Source: Bacteroidota bacterium
GTDB taxonomy: Bacteria > Bacteroidota > Bacteroidia > B-17B0 > Aurantibacillaceae
Assembly (NCBI GenBank): GCA_016708845.1
Contig: JADJFB010000003.1
Span: 203,342 to 267,341 of the forward strand
Length of the DNA stretch: 64,000 nucleotides
Reading direction: 5' to 3'
Each line of letters begins with the position of its first letter. The stretch's first letter is position 1. The notes beneath the pieces were generated by a model. That model had not been told where the DNA came from. It searched no databases and worked only from the letters and a program-made list of their open reading frames with translations. A program made the translations under genes and the position numbers. Below are positions 39,973 through 50,095 of the stretch, one piece after another.

Positions 39973-41457
39973 AGAACCAATTAATATTGTTTGGTTTAAA
40001 CGCGACTTAAGATTTACGGATCACGAACCACTATTTTTTGCACAACAACAATCTTTACCAATTTTATTACTCTATTGCTTTGAGCCATCTGTTATGGCTT
40101 ACGATGATAGCGATGTAAGGCATTGGCGATTTATTTATGAATCGCTTGAAGAAATGCAAACGAAATTAAAAAACTTAAATGCTCAACTATATGTTTGCCA
40201 CAACGAAGCGTTAAACGTTTTTCAAGCGATTGCCAATCACTATGAGATTAACACCATTTATTCGCATCAAGAAATTGGTAATAAACTCACCTTTGATAGA
40301 GATATAGAAATCCAAGGATTTTGTAAAAGCAATCATATCAAATGGAAAGAATATCAAATGCACGGTGTTATTCGAAAATTAAAATCACGCACAAATTGGG
40401 AAGAACGTTGGCAGCAAAAAATGACTGAGCTTCCGAAGTTAGTGAACGAAGACAATTGGCATATACTCGCTTTAAATCCATCGGTTTTAAATACAATAAA
40501 AGGAGCTTCATTGCCAAATGAAATCACCACCAGAAATAAAAACTTTCAACAAGGTGGCGAATATTGGGCTTGGCGCTATATGGATAGTTTTATAAAAGAG
40601 CGCTACGTAAATTACAGCAAACATATTAGCAAACCATTACTTAGCCGAAAGGCTGTAGCAGACTATCGCCTTATTTACCTTACGGAAATATTAGCATGCG
40701 CATGGTGTATCAATATACCAAACAACATTATAATACTGCCGAAAATAAAAGAGCACTCACCAATTTTGTATCTCGCCTACATTGGCACTGTCATTTTATG
40801 CAAAAATTTGAAGATGAATGTCGTTATGAATTTGAGAACATCAACAGAGCATATAACCAATTAATAAAACCTAAAAATGAAGTTTATATAAAAGCATGGC
40901 AACAGGGTAAAACAGGTGTACCTATTGTAGATGCTTGTATGCGCTGTGTGGTAGCTACAGGATATATTAATTTTAGGATGAGAGCGATGGTGGTTTCTTT
41001 TTTTGTATTTAATTTATGGCAAGATTGGAGAGAATTGCATTTTTTGGCACGTCAGTTTTTAGATTACGAACCTGGTATTCATTACCCTCAATTACAAATG
41101 CAATCGGGTGTTACTGGCATCAATACAATTCGCATTTATAATCCTATAAAAAACTCCGAAGAACATGATCCAGAAGGATTATTTATAAAGCAATGGATTC
41201 CTGAATTAAAGGAAATTCCCGCGCATTTAATTCATGAACCTTGGAAATTATCGTTAATAGAACAACAACTTTATAACTGCGAAATTGGTAAAGATTACCC
41301 AAAACCCATTGTTGACATTGAAGAAACTAGGAAATATGCTAGTGACGCGGTTTGGGCTTACCGAAAAAAAGACGAAGTAAAACAAGAAGGAATGCGTATC
41401 TTACAAAAACATGTGAGTAATCCTAAATCACATTTAACTAAAAGAGTAAAAAAATGA
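39965..41457 (+). CDS. Cryptochrome/DNA photolyase family protein (one frameshift)
   Basis: Starts with TTG inside the preceding gene (8-nt overlap): MNKEPINIVWFKRDLRFTDH, an N-terminal antenna domain with WFKRDLR. After a slip near 40650-40690 the helical FAD domain continues SPYLTYGNISMRMVYQ, RLHWHCHFMQKFEDE, GVPIVDACMRCVVATGYINF and RMRAMVVSFFVFNLW, the FAD-contact block of the family. About 497 residues. It repairs UV lesions in DNA or acts as a light receptor; the two cannot be separated here. The last codon overlaps the tspO start. Confidence 0.9.
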
Positions 41458-41921
41458 ATCGCTATCTAAAATTAACACTTTGTATTTTATTACCTTTATT
41501 AATTGGAGGAATCTCTGGATATGCTACCGCTTCAGGTATTAATATTTGGTACATGGGTTTAAATAAACCTTTTTTTAATCCGCCCAATTATTTATTTGGT
41601 CCAGTTTGGTCGATGCTCTACATCTTAATGGGCATATCTTTTTACCGGATATTACAATCGCAGGATAGTGAACTGAAAAGAAAAGCTATTTTGATATTTT
41701 GTATTCAATTGGTATTAAATTTTTGTTGGAGTTTTCTATTCTTTAGATTTCAAATGTTAGCTATTTCATTTATTGAAATTATCATCATGTGGATAAGCAT
41801 TGCCACCATGATCTATACATTTACAAAGATTGATAAAACAGCTGCCTACCTGCAAATACCTTATTTAATGTGGGTAAGTTTTGCCAGTGTTTTAAATGGT
41901 GCTATTTGGTATTTGAATTAA
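41454..41921 (+). CDS. tspO: TspO/MBR family tryptophan-rich sensory protein
   Basis: 155 residues, five membrane helices. LLIGGISGYATASGINIWYM, GLNKPFFNPPNYLFGPVWSM, LYILMGISFYRI and NFCWSFLFFRFQMLAISFIE match TspO. These proteins bind porphyrins and other tetrapyrroles and are linked with photo-oxidative stress. ATG 41454 overlaps the photolyase stop. Placement between a photolyase and the DUF2256/DUF2805 pair is a recurrent Bacteroidota neighbourhood. Confidence 0.9.
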   Translation: MNRYLKLTLCILLPLLIGGISGYATASGINIWYMGLNKPFFNPPNYLFGPVWSMLYILMGISFYRILQSQDSELKRKAILIFCIQLVLNFCWSFLFFRFQMLAISFIEIIIMWISIATMIYTFTKIDKTAAYLQIPYLMWVSFASVLNGAIWYLN

Positions 41922-41952
41922 ACATTCATTCGCATTATTTGTTTTATAAATA

Positions 41953-42105
41953 ATGCAAGGCGTTAAAAAACAACATCTCCCTTCAAAAATTTGTGTGACC
42001 TGCGAAAAACCGTTTTCGTGGAGAAAAAAATGGGAGAAAAATTGGGATAACGTAAAATACTGCAGTGACAAATGCAGAACTCAAAAACAAAAACACTTAG
42101 CGTAA
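41953..42105 (+). CDS. DUF2256 small zinc-ribbon protein
   Basis: 50 residues: MQGVKKQHLPSKICVTCEKP, FSWRKKWEKNWDNVKYCSDK, CRTQKQKHLA. CxxC and CxxxC with FSWRKKWEKNWDNVKYCSD is the DUF2256 signature. It is too short for most gene callers. The function is not known, but DUF2256 genes almost always sit beside cryptochrome/photolyase genes, as here. Confidence 0.85.
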   Translation: MQGVKKQHLPSKICVTCEKPFSWRKKWEKNWDNVKYCSDKCRTQKQKHLA

Positions 42106-42142
42106 TTTAAATTAATCTATTCCAGCATCAACAATAATAGAT

Positions 42143-42508
42143 ATGGCTACCGAAAATTTAATGTGTTACTACAGTGATTTACCTTCTCCTCTAGCTTATT
42201 TAGCAATACAAGAAGAAGATTCTAAAAATAAATCATCTATCCTATCTGAAAAAGATATTAATAGAATTATTGAAATGGCTTGGGAAGATAGAACTCCTTT
42301 TGAAGCCATTGAATATCAATTTGGTTTAAGAGAAAAAGAGGTGATTGAATTTATGAGAAAGCATTCGTTGCCATCAAGCTTTAAAATGTGGCGCAAACGA
42401 ATGAAATCTCGCAAAACAAAACATCTGGCCTTAAGGGATAAAACTGCTTTGCGATTTAAATGTAACCGACAAAGAGGTACAGGAAACAAAATTGCAAAAC
42501 GTCGTTAA
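42143..42508 (+). CDS. TIGR03643/DUF2805 family protein
   Basis: 121 residues. The core DINRIIEMAWEDRTPFEAIE then YQFGLREKEVIEFMRKHSLP and SSFKMWRKRMKSRKTKH is the TIGR03643 motif (a short helix-turn-helix-like basic protein). It carries an N-terminal extension of 35 residues beyond the usual core and a basic C-terminal tail. Family function is unknown, tied by context to photolyase and DUF2256. Confidence 0.85.
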   Translation: MATENLMCYYSDLPSPLAYLAIQEEDSKNKSSILSEKDINRIIEMAWEDRTPFEAIEYQFGLREKEVIEFMRKHSLPSSFKMWRKRMKSRKTKHLALRDKTALRFKCNRQRGTGNKIAKRR

Positions 42509-42517
42509 CGTAAAAAA

Positions 42518-44275
42518 CTACACCTGTCGGCTACTACTATTATTTATGATCAAATACACGGATATAAAAATAAATCCATTTTTACGATACAACTCCTTTA
42601 AATAAGGGCTAGAACTTTTTATAACTTCCTCATCTAATATTTTTGCTACAAAACAGGAAGGCTTACTTGATTGAATATCTCTCATCCAATTAGTACGAAT
42701 TAAACTGTATGAAATATCAATATTAATATTTTGACTTTCATACTCGCTACGATGTAATTTAAGATAATCTTTAAACGATTGATTATTTTCAAATGAAGGT
42801 TCCAATTCTCCATAAAATAACGTTGCGTAACTTTTAAAACCGATAGACTCTACACTAAACCCATGTTTAGCACATTGTTTATAAAATTCAATCGCTGTTC
42901 GTTACGAATATTGTTCGACTTTAGGCGCCACAATTATAATTAAACTGTAAACCGAAAATAAGGAACCTAAGAAAAGCAAATAAATATATTTATAGCTTCC
43001 TATCTTGATTTTAGACAAACTAAAATGAACCAAGCCTAAAAACACGATACCTATTAACCATTCATAACCACTCCAATGCACATTAGTCTTTAAATTTTCA
43101 ACTGCAAATGGATCTGCAATTAAATCACTTGTGAGCAACCAAGGCTTAAAAATTGGCACACAACCTATCAATACAAAAGCGAATCCAAGTAAAGTGCTAA
43201 TGAAGACAAAAAACAAATGGAATACTTTTTTCCAATTATACTGCGCCGCAAACAACTTTTGAATAGCATAGGTTGCTAAATAGGTTAAGGGAAAATAACA
43301 CAATGATGAATAGTGTACGATTTTAGTTTGCACTATCGAAAACAAAATTAATACTACCCAAAACAAACTCATCATCCAACGCTTACTATGTATTTGATAA
43401 GGTGTATCAGTAGCTGATTTTTTATGCGCCAATATTAAAAATAAAGATGAGGGAAAACAACCTAACAATAATACTACAAAATGATAAATAAATGGTCCGC
43501 CATGGTCGCTATCTTCTGTATTAAATAATCGTATTTGATAATCAATAAATTCTTTAATCACTTGTCCGTTACCTTTTAAATACATAACGGCAAACCAACT
43601 TAAGCCTGTAATTAAAAAGGCAAAGAAAAAGGCTGCCATAAATTTAAAAGACGATATTTTTTTAAATCGTCCTAATACAAAAAATACAGTAATAGTTATG
43701 CTTACTAAAATTAATGCGGCAGGGCCTTTCGTTAATAAAGCCAATCCTAAAAAAAATCCTGAAATAATAGCCGTTTTGTATCCAAATTTCCCTACTGGGT
43801 TATTGGTGTGTTGTAGTAAATAATACACTGCCACGTATATAAATAAATTAAACCAAGGATCGATGATCCCACTTTTAAAAAACACGTGAGGCAATAATGT
43901 AGACGCGTATACAAACACCCAGGTTAAGGCAAATTTCCGATCATTTAATTCTTTTCCTGTTTTATATAATACCATTAGTGTAATTACACCGCATAAAGCA
44001 TTAGGAAATCGTGCAGCAAATTCATTGATACCAAACACATTCATGCTCATTGCCTGCAACCAAATAAATAAAGGTGGTTTTTCCCAAAAGGGATGAAAAT
44101 ATAATTGAACCTCCGAATAGTTATTAGAAACCAACATTTCGCGAGCACACTCTGCAAAGTTAACTTCATCCCAATCAAATAAAGGCATATTCCCAATAAA
44201 AGGTATATATAGCAAACAGGCCGCTAAAAAAATAAAAGCATAAGCTTTAAAATCTGTATTCAATAGTTTAAACAC
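42518..44275 (-). CDS. GT39-family membrane glycosyltransferase (in-frame stop at 42902)
   Basis: GTG 44275 starts MFKLLNTDFKAYAFIFLAAC. The ArnT/PMT-type glycosyltransferase signature LFDWDEVNFAECAREMLVSN with the catalytic Asp-Glu follows, then YFHPFWEKPPLFIWLQAMSM and about 11 helices. A TAA (42902-42904) interrupts between VEQYS and RTAIEFYKQC; the frame then continues unbroken through GFKSYATLFYGELEPSFENN to a stop at 42518. One C-to-T change from CAA would restore Gln. About 585 residues. It moves a sugar from a polyprenyl carrier to an envelope acceptor. It overlaps the PAP2 gene by 8 nt. Confidence 0.85.
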
Positions 44276-44941
44276 TTTTATTTTTATTTTTTAGTAAAGT
44301 TGATAAATTGGTATTTAAATGAGGCCATTTACTAGTAGAATAAAACACCACATAAAGTAAAATAGAAAAACATACGCCAATAATAGATCCCACATATACA
44401 TCAATAAGCCAATGTTGAGATAAATGTACTCTACTATAGGCCGCTAAAATGGCTAATAAAAAAATACCATTTTCGAAAAATGATTTTTACTTACAAATAA
44501 CAAACAAAAAAATAAAGCAAAAGCAGATAGCGCATGGCCACTGGGAAAAGAATGAAATGCAACAACATCAACTCCATCTACTAATTTTAATTGCTCGCGA
44601 ACATAATATTGAAACACAAAATGCGGGCGAGTAACTTCATAATACACCCAATGTTTTAAAATATAAGACATAATACCTGCTCCAGCATACGAAAACAAGA
44701 TGTATAATGACACACGCACATTTTGAAATGAAAAAGCAATCGCAATTAAAACAGCAAATAATCCATCTCCTAAATGTGTAGCGTAGGCTAAAAATTGATC
44801 AACAAACGTATTACCAACATAGGTATTCATTTCTCTATGAATAGGCACTTTTCCTGCATTTAATAACAAATAACCAATAATACCCAATAGTAGTAAATAC
44901 AAAAGAATATAAATGATGTTATGTTTAATTAATGCTTTCAA
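44268..44941 (-). CDS. PAP2-family membrane phosphatase (one frameshift)
   Basis: From ATG 44941: MKALIKHNIIYILLYLLLLG, motif 1 in KHWVYYEVTRPHFVF, motif 2 FPSGHALSAFALFFCLLFVS. After a slip in the A/T runs near 44460, motif 3 AYSRVHLSQHWLIDVYVGS with His and Asp, ending NLSTLLKNKNKSV at 44268. About 224 residues, six helices. It is a lipid phosphate phosphatase of undecaprenyl-pyrophosphate type, likely releasing the carrier used by the GT39 enzyme that follows it with overlap. Confidence 0.85.
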
Positions 44942-44951
44942 TTTTGTTTGC

Positions 44952-45629
44952 TTAACGAACCTGTTGTGCCGTATTCTTTTTTTCTTTTACTTCAGTTTGT
45001 TGAATTGGCGGTGTTACTTTCACGTCTTTTTTGAATGGTTTATCTTGAGCCGCAATATCGCACATGGTTTTGATAGCTTGTTTTACAACCTTCATGACAC
45101 AAACTGTTGGTTGTATGTAAATTTGTTTTACTGTACTATCAGGCATGGTAAATGACATATCAGTTGCTATACTTTTTGGTCCTTCAAACAAAAAAGGATC
45201 TTTAAAATAATCTTCTAAATGTATGTCTTTTATGTGAATTTTTTTCTTTAATACCATCGTATATAATTCAAATACTGCATCGGTAATTTTAATTGAAATC
45301 ACATTTTTTTGATCATCATATCCAATCTTTACATGCCCTAATACTTCCGATTTGTAACCAAAAGGACCTACTTCTACTTTTGCTTCGCAGGTAAAATCGC
45401 TGCTATCAGGTTTAAAACTAATTTTAGGATTTAGGACTTTCCAGGTATAATGGCCATCAATAATACCTAGTACTTCATACTGACTTTTCCCTTTAATCTC
45501 GCCAATAGCCGTAAAAACCTTATTAACGGCTCTTTCGCTCAACACAAAAGCAAAATCATTAGGGTTTTGACCTACTAAAATGGAAGAAAAATGAATTAAA
45601 AAAAGAAGAATAAGTTTCTTAAATTGCAT
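44952..45629 (-). CDS. Hypothetical exported protein
   Basis: 225 residues from MQFKKLILLFLIHFSSILVG (signal peptide); the frame extends 20 codons further upstream, but that part is not signal-like. The mature protein looks like a beta-sandwich of the lipid-binding or DUF4403 type (ERAVNKVFTAIGEIKGKSQY, YTWKVLNPKISFKPDSSDF). The C-terminal tail is Lys/Thr-rich. I cannot name the family. It ends 11 nt before the PAP2 start and may be the first gene of that operon. Confidence 0.6.
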   Translation of the reverse strand: MQFKKLILLFLIHFSSILVGQNPNDFAFVLSERAVNKVFTAIGEIKGKSQYEVLGIIDGHYTWKVLNPKISFKPDSSDFTCEAKVEVGPFGYKSEVLGHVKIGYDDQKNVISIKITDAVFELYTMVLKKKIHIKDIHLEDYFKDPFLFEGPKSIATDMSFTMPDSTVKQIYIQPTVCVMKVVKQAIKTMCDIAAQDKPFKKDVKVTPPIQQTEVKEKKNTAQQVR

Positions 45630-45715
45630 GCCATAAATATATAATTTTACTATGTTTATATACCAATAAATAATACACATTAAATACAATTTTACTCTTT
45701 TTAACTTTACTAAAA

Positions 45716-46990
45716 ATGAATATAAAAGCTAACAACCCAGCCCTTACTTCATGGATATCCGTTGATGCTAACTCCGATTTCCCAATTCAAAACCTACCTT
45801 TTGGCATTTATTCGGATAGCACAGTAAAACACCATGCCTGCTCTGCCATTGGTAATTACGCTATTGATTTATATGAATTAGCGAGTCGCGGCTTTTTTTC
45901 AAAATTAAATATCGATAAAGAAGTATTTAATAAAGCGTATTTAAATGATTTTATTGAATTAGGTAAAGATGCCACTCGTGCTTTAAGAGACCGTTTATCA
46001 GAACTATTAGACAGTAATAACAAAGAATTGCAAGATAATAAAGAAGTGTTCGCATCTATTTTTAAAGCGAACAATAGCATTAATCTTTTATTACCCGTAA
46101 AAGTGGGAGATTACACTGATTTTTATAGCAGTATTGATCATGCTACAAATATTGGAACCATGATTCGTGACCCTAAAAATGCTTTGATGCCTAACTGGAA
46201 ATACATTCCGGTTGGTTACCATGGCCGTGCAAGTAGCATTACTGTTAGCGGAACAGATTTATACCGTCCAAAAGGACAAATGAAACCGGCAGATGCCGAA
46301 GTACCAACTTTTGGACCTTGTAAATTATTAGATTTTGAATTAGAAACTGCTTTTATTATTGGAAAAGCAAGTAAACTAGGCGAAAGCATTAGTACCGAAA
46401 AAGCAGACGATTATATTTTTGGAATGGTATTATTTAATGATTGGAGTGCGCGTGATATTCAAACTTGGGAATATGTGCCATTAGGGCCCTTCTTATCTAA
46501 AAACTTTGCTAGTACAATTTCACCATGGATTGTCACTCTAGACGCTTTAGAACCATTTAGAACAGAAGGTTATGTTCAAGAACCAAAAGTGTTTCCATAT
46601 TTAGAATATACAGGGAATAAAAATGTAGATATTAAATTAGAAGTAGCCATACAACCAGAAAACAGCACAGAAACTGTAATTTGTAATTCAAATTACAAAT
46701 ACATGTATTGGACCATGGAACAACAATTAGCACATCACACGGTAAATGGTTGTAATGTAAATGTTGGCGATATGATGGGCAGTGGAACAATAAGCGGGCC
46801 TGACCCAAAAGAGTATGGCAGTATGATGGAACTAAGTTGGAAAGGCACAAAGCCTTTAAAATTAAATGATGGCAGTGAGCGTAAATTTATTAATGATAAT
46901 GATACGGTTATTTTAAGAGGCTACTGTACAAACAACAAAACACGCATTGGCTTTGGCGAATGTAAAGCGAAGTTGTTACCTGCTATTTAA
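45716..46990 (+). CDS. fahA: Fumarylacetoacetase
   Basis: 424 residues, intact, normal length. N-terminal domain FPIQNLPFGIYSDSTVKHHA, then the catalytic FAH fold: VKVGDYTDFYSSIDHATNIG, VPVGYHGRASSITVSGTDLY (here IPVGYHGRASS), EGCK-type metal ligands in DFELETAFIIGKA, and MVLFNDWSARDIQTWEYVPL. It hydrolyses 4-fumarylacetoacetate to fumarate and acetoacetate, the last step of tyrosine degradation. No other homogentisate-pathway gene is nearby. Confidence 0.95.
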   Translation: MNIKANNPALTSWISVDANSDFPIQNLPFGIYSDSTVKHHACSAIGNYAIDLYELASRGFFSKLNIDKEVFNKAYLNDFIELGKDATRALRDRLSELLDSNNKELQDNKEVFASIFKANNSINLLLPVKVGDYTDFYSSIDHATNIGTMIRDPKNALMPNWKYIPVGYHGRASSITVSGTDLYRPKGQMKPADAEVPTFGPCKLLDFELETAFIIGKASKLGESISTEKADDYIFGMVLFNDWSARDIQTWEYVPLGPFLSKNFASTISPWIVTLDALEPFRTEGYVQEPKVFPYLEYTGNKNVDIKLEVAIQPENSTETVICNSNYKYMYWTMEQQLAHHTVNGCNVNVGDMMGSGTISGPDPKEYGSMMELSWKGTKPLKLNDGSERKFINDNDTVILRGYCTNNKTRIGFGECKAKLLPAI

Positions 46991-47012
46991 TGTAATTTAA
47001 ACCCAACAAAAC

Positions 47013-47426
47013 ATGAATCCAATTGTAAAAAACATTCTCGCCATAGTAACAGGTATTATTATTGGAAGTGTCGTCAATATGTTATTTATAATGATGAGTG
47101 GGCATATTATTCCTCCACCTAAAGGTGTTGATTTAACAACTGAAGAAGGTTTAAAAGCTAGTATGCATTTAATGGAGCCAAAGCATTTTATTTTTCCATT
47201 TTTAGCACATGCAATAGGGACTTTTGTTGGTGCATTTATAGCAGTTAAAATCGCGGCTAAACATAAATTAAGATTTGCCATGGCTATTGGTATTGCTTTT
47301 TTAGTTGGGGGTTTTATGATGGTGATTAAATTACCATCTCCGTTTTGGTTTACAATATTAGATTTAGCAGGTGCTTATTTACCAATGGCTTATATAGCTT
47401 GGAAATTGGGAGAAAAGAAAGGTTAA
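47013..47426 (+). CDS. Small multi-helix membrane protein
   Basis: 137 residues, four predicted helices: NILAIVTGIIIGSVVNMLFI, FIFPFLAHAIGTFVGAFIAV, AMAIGIAFLVGGFMMVI and FTILDLAGAYLPMAYIAWKL. This pattern is common in Bacteroidota small membrane proteins of unknown role. It lies between fahA and a lipoprotein gene on the same strand, 22 nt after the first. No catalytic residues are evident. Confidence 0.65.
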   Translation: MNPIVKNILAIVTGIIIGSVVNMLFIMMSGHIIPPPKGVDLTTEEGLKASMHLMEPKHFIFPFLAHAIGTFVGAFIAVKIAAKHKLRFAMAIGIAFLVGGFMMVIKLPSPFWFTILDLAGAYLPMAYIAWKLGEKKG

Positions 47427-47431
47427 GCTCC

Positions 47432-48298
47432 ATGAAAAAAATAATACTTTTGTTAATTGTGTTTGGTTTTTTTTCTTGTGAAGAAAAACCTAAAAACAGG
47501 ATAGACCATGTAGTTTATGATGCATTCAAAGCCTTAAAAAACAAAGACAAAGAAAAATTTGTCAGCTATTTTGATTTAGCGACTATAAATAAACTATCAA
47601 TTAGTCAGTTTGATTTTTACTTTAATCAGTACATTTTTGCAGTCGATAAATATGAACTACCTGATTACAATACATGGAAAAAAGATAAATCATTCTATTT
47701 AGATGATAGTATCAATAAAATAATAAGAGTTGGACTCCCTTTTGTTTCTGGAGCAACGAGAGGACTACCAGAATATACTATAAAAATAAATTACGGAGAA
47801 GATTTACTATTAAGAGGCTTTCTATTAAACAAAACACCAACCGCTGAAGATATATCTGACAGAGAATTCCCCCATAAGATAGATAAATTTGAATTCACTA
47901 CCTCTAATTTAATCTCCATAAGATTATACTATTTACCTGGTCAAAACCCTCCTCATGAAAATACAAAATCCATAGAATTTACAGATAAAACGCTCTCTGA
48001 AAATATTATCGACGATTTCAAGCCAATATTTATTCGACTAAATAAATCAAAAATTGAAGAAGCAACGAAAATTTCTATCACAGAAGAACTTAATACCAAC
48101 GACCTAAAAGCCATTCTTTTCACCTTTAAAGATGGGAATGAATCCTTTACATTAAACATTATTAATTCTGCTGATCAGGCTAAATATCTAGAAGTAAATC
48201 ATTTTTACATCATAAATGCTGCCTATAAATATGAATTATCAGAAGTTGACAAAACTGAGCTTACCTCAATCCTTAACTCTTATATAAAAAATATATAA
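47432..48298 (+). CDS. Hypothetical lipoprotein
   Basis: ATG 47432 is chosen because MKKIILLLIVFGFFSCEEK is a lipoprotein signal with lipobox FFSC; the frame is open further upstream only through the preceding gene. 288 residues. KNKDKEKFVSYFDLATINKL suggests a DUF4878- or NTF2-like alpha+beta start; the rest is strand-rich and not recognised. Same strand as, and 5 nt after, the membrane protein, and 9 nt before the methyltransferase start. Confidence 0.6.
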   Translation: MKKIILLLIVFGFFSCEEKPKNRIDHVVYDAFKALKNKDKEKFVSYFDLATINKLSISQFDFYFNQYIFAVDKYELPDYNTWKKDKSFYLDDSINKIIRVGLPFVSGATRGLPEYTIKINYGEDLLLRGFLLNKTPTAEDISDREFPHKIDKFEFTTSNLISIRLYYLPGQNPPHENTKSIEFTDKTLSENIIDDFKPIFIRLNKSKIEEATKISITEELNTNDLKAILFTFKDGNESFTLNIINSADQAKYLEVNHFYIINAAYKYELSEVDKTELTSILNSYIKNI

Positions 48299-48307
48299 AA
48301 TAAACGT

Positions 48308-48937
48308 GTGGACAAAAACAAACAAGCTGTAGAAATATTCAATAAGCTAGCGCAAGGCTATCAGGATAAATTTATGGATGTAAGTTTATACCATGATAGT
48401 TTTGATGTGTTTTGTAGTCATATAAAAAAAGAAAACCCAAGTGTATTAGAATTAGCTTGTGGTCCTGGTAACATTACGCAATACTTACTAAAAAAACGTC
48501 CCGATTTAAATATCTTAGGAACTGATTTAGCGCCGAATATGATTGAGTTGGCAAAAATCAATAATCCTCAAGCTAGTTTTCAGTTATTGGATTCGAGAGC
48601 TATTACCAACTTAAATAAAACGTATGACGCCATAATGTGTGGCTTTTGCTTACCATACTTATCTAAAGAAGAAGCCATTCAATTAATTGCTGATGCTGCA
48701 AAAATTTTAGCAAAGGATGGTGTGATATACATTAGCACCATGGAAGATGATTACAGCAAATCAGAATTCAAAAAAGGCAGTAGTGGCGACGAACTATTTA
48801 TGTACTTTCATGAAGGAGATTATTTAAGAGAAGCATTATACAGCAGCGGATTCAAAACCATTGATTTAAAACGTCAAAATTACCCTACGACTGATGGTTC
48901 AAAAGTCATTGATTTAATTATCATTGCTCAAAAATAA
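48308..48937 (+). CDS. Class I SAM-dependent methyltransferase
   Basis: 209 residues with a GTG start. SAM motif I reads VLELACGPGNITQYLLKKRP, motif II LGTDLAPNMIELAKINNPQA, and DAIMCGFCLPYLSKEEAIQL is the post-II strand. It is a small-molecule methyltransferase of the Methyltransf_11/25 kind; the substrate cannot be told. It follows the lipoprotein by 9 nt, so the four genes from fahA may form one transcript. Confidence 0.8.
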   Translation: MDKNKQAVEIFNKLAQGYQDKFMDVSLYHDSFDVFCSHIKKENPSVLELACGPGNITQYLLKKRPDLNILGTDLAPNMIELAKINNPQASFQLLDSRAITNLNKTYDAIMCGFCLPYLSKEEAIQLIADAAKILAKDGVIYISTMEDDYSKSEFKKGSSGDELFMYFHEGDYLREALYSSGFKTIDLKRQNYPTTDGSKVIDLIIIAQK

Positions 48938-48984
48938 ATTAATTCAATTTTTGGAATATAAATGTAACTGTCCAGATAGCATAA

Positions 48985-49060
48985 GAATAACAGATTAACA
49001 CAGATAAAAATCAGTGGATATCCGCAGCATCTGCCTAATCCGTGTTCCAATTTTTAATAC
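48985..49060. repeat. Dispersed intergenic repeat, ATCCGTGTTCC family (copy 1)
   Basis: CAGATTAACACAGATAAAAA ... GCCTAATCCGTGTTCCAATT. It shares the 20-mer ATCCGTGTTCCAATTTTTAA with the segment at 58676-58785, and both contain ACACAGATA. The terminal elements ACACAGAT and ATCCGTGT suggest a degenerate inverted repeat. Confidence 0.6.
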
Positions 49061-49137
49061 TCACTCAATTTCTTATCATAGGTCAAGAGCCAGAAAGTTT
49101 TCTATCTATACCTTTGACCTATAAAACAATAATAACT

Positions 49138-50010
49138 ATGGACAGAAAAGAATTCTTAAAAAAAGGCCTACTAGGAACAGGAATGTTTGTTGCCTCTTCC
49201 GCTCTGGGTAATATTATAAAAAACGATATCGACGAACTAAAAGAATTAGAAGTAATAGGATTTAATCACATACCAAATACAACATCAACAATTATGAAAA
49301 ACACCATCTTACATAAAGCAGATACTTGTGGTGATGCTAACCACGGTTGGTTACACAGTAAACACAGTTTTAGTTTTGCAAACTATTATAATCCAGAAAG
49401 AATGCATTTTGGTGTATTACGTGTTTTAAACGATGATACAGTGGCAGCAGGCATGGGTTTTGGAACGCACCCTCACGATAATATGGAAATTATTAGTATT
49501 CCCTTAGAAGGTGACTTAGAGCACAAAGATAGTATGGGAAACACAACTGTTATTAAAAATGGCGACATACAAGTGATGAGCGCAGGAACAGGGATTCAAC
49601 ATAGCGAATACAATAAAAATAAAGACTCTCAAGTAAAATTTTTACAAATATGGGTATTCCCAAATAAAAAAAATGTGACACCTCGTTACGATCAAATTAC
49701 CTTAAAATTAGAAGACAGACATAATAAATTACAACAAATTTTATCGCCTAATGCAAATGATGCTGGTGTGTGGATTCACCAAAACGCTTGGTTTCACTTA
49801 GGAAAATTTGATAAAGGCATCAGTACCGACTATACCATCAAAGGAAAAGGAAACGGTTTATACATTTTTAATTTAAGTGGTACTTTAATGGTAAACGACC
49901 AAGTAGTAAATACCAGAGATGGCTTTGGCGTTTGGGATATTGATAAAGTAACGTTAAAAGCTGATAGCGATTCGGAGTTCTTAATTATGGAAGTCCCAAT
50001 GACGGTTTAA
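49138..50010 (+). CDS. Pirin-family bicupin protein with exported-looking N-terminus
   Basis: 290 residues from MDRKEFLKKGLLGTGMFVAS; the preceding 32 open codons lie in intergenic repeat sequence. The pirin domain has FGVLRVLNDDTVAAGMGFGT, the metal-binding THPHDNMEI, and GDIQVMSAGTGIQHSEYNKN, with a C-terminal second cupin (WIHQNAWFHLG). Pirins bind Fe and some act as quercetinases or redox sensors. The hydrophobic leader is unusual for a pirin and resembles the leader of Tat- or Sec-exported enzymes, but has no twin Arg. Confidence 0.8.
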   Translation: MDRKEFLKKGLLGTGMFVASSALGNIIKNDIDELKELEVIGFNHIPNTTSTIMKNTILHKADTCGDANHGWLHSKHSFSFANYYNPERMHFGVLRVLNDDTVAAGMGFGTHPHDNMEIISIPLEGDLEHKDSMGNTTVIKNGDIQVMSAGTGIQHSEYNKNKDSQVKFLQIWVFPNKKNVTPRYDQITLKLEDRHNKLQQILSPNANDAGVWIHQNAWFHLGKFDKGISTDYTIKGKGNGLYIFNLSGTLMVNDQVVNTRDGFGVWDIDKVTLKADSDSEFLIMEVPMTV

Positions 50011-50017
50011 TTATAAC

Positions 50018-50075
50018 AAAATCCCTCCGCGTTCTTTGCGAAAACACTTTGCGAACTCTGCGGTTAAATAAAAAA
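50018..50075. repeat. Intergenic repeat-like sequence, TTTGCGAAC...CTGCGGTTAAA type
   Basis: CCCTCCGCGTTCTTTGCGAA, then AACACTTTGCGAACTCTGCG and GTTAAATAAAA. Internal near-duplication of TTTGCGAA. Only one copy lies in the window, but the composition (CG-rich words in AT-rich DNA) differs from its flanks, as in the other dispersed repeats. Confidence 0.4.
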
Positions 50076-50095
50076 CAAAAAAAAAACAAATAAAC

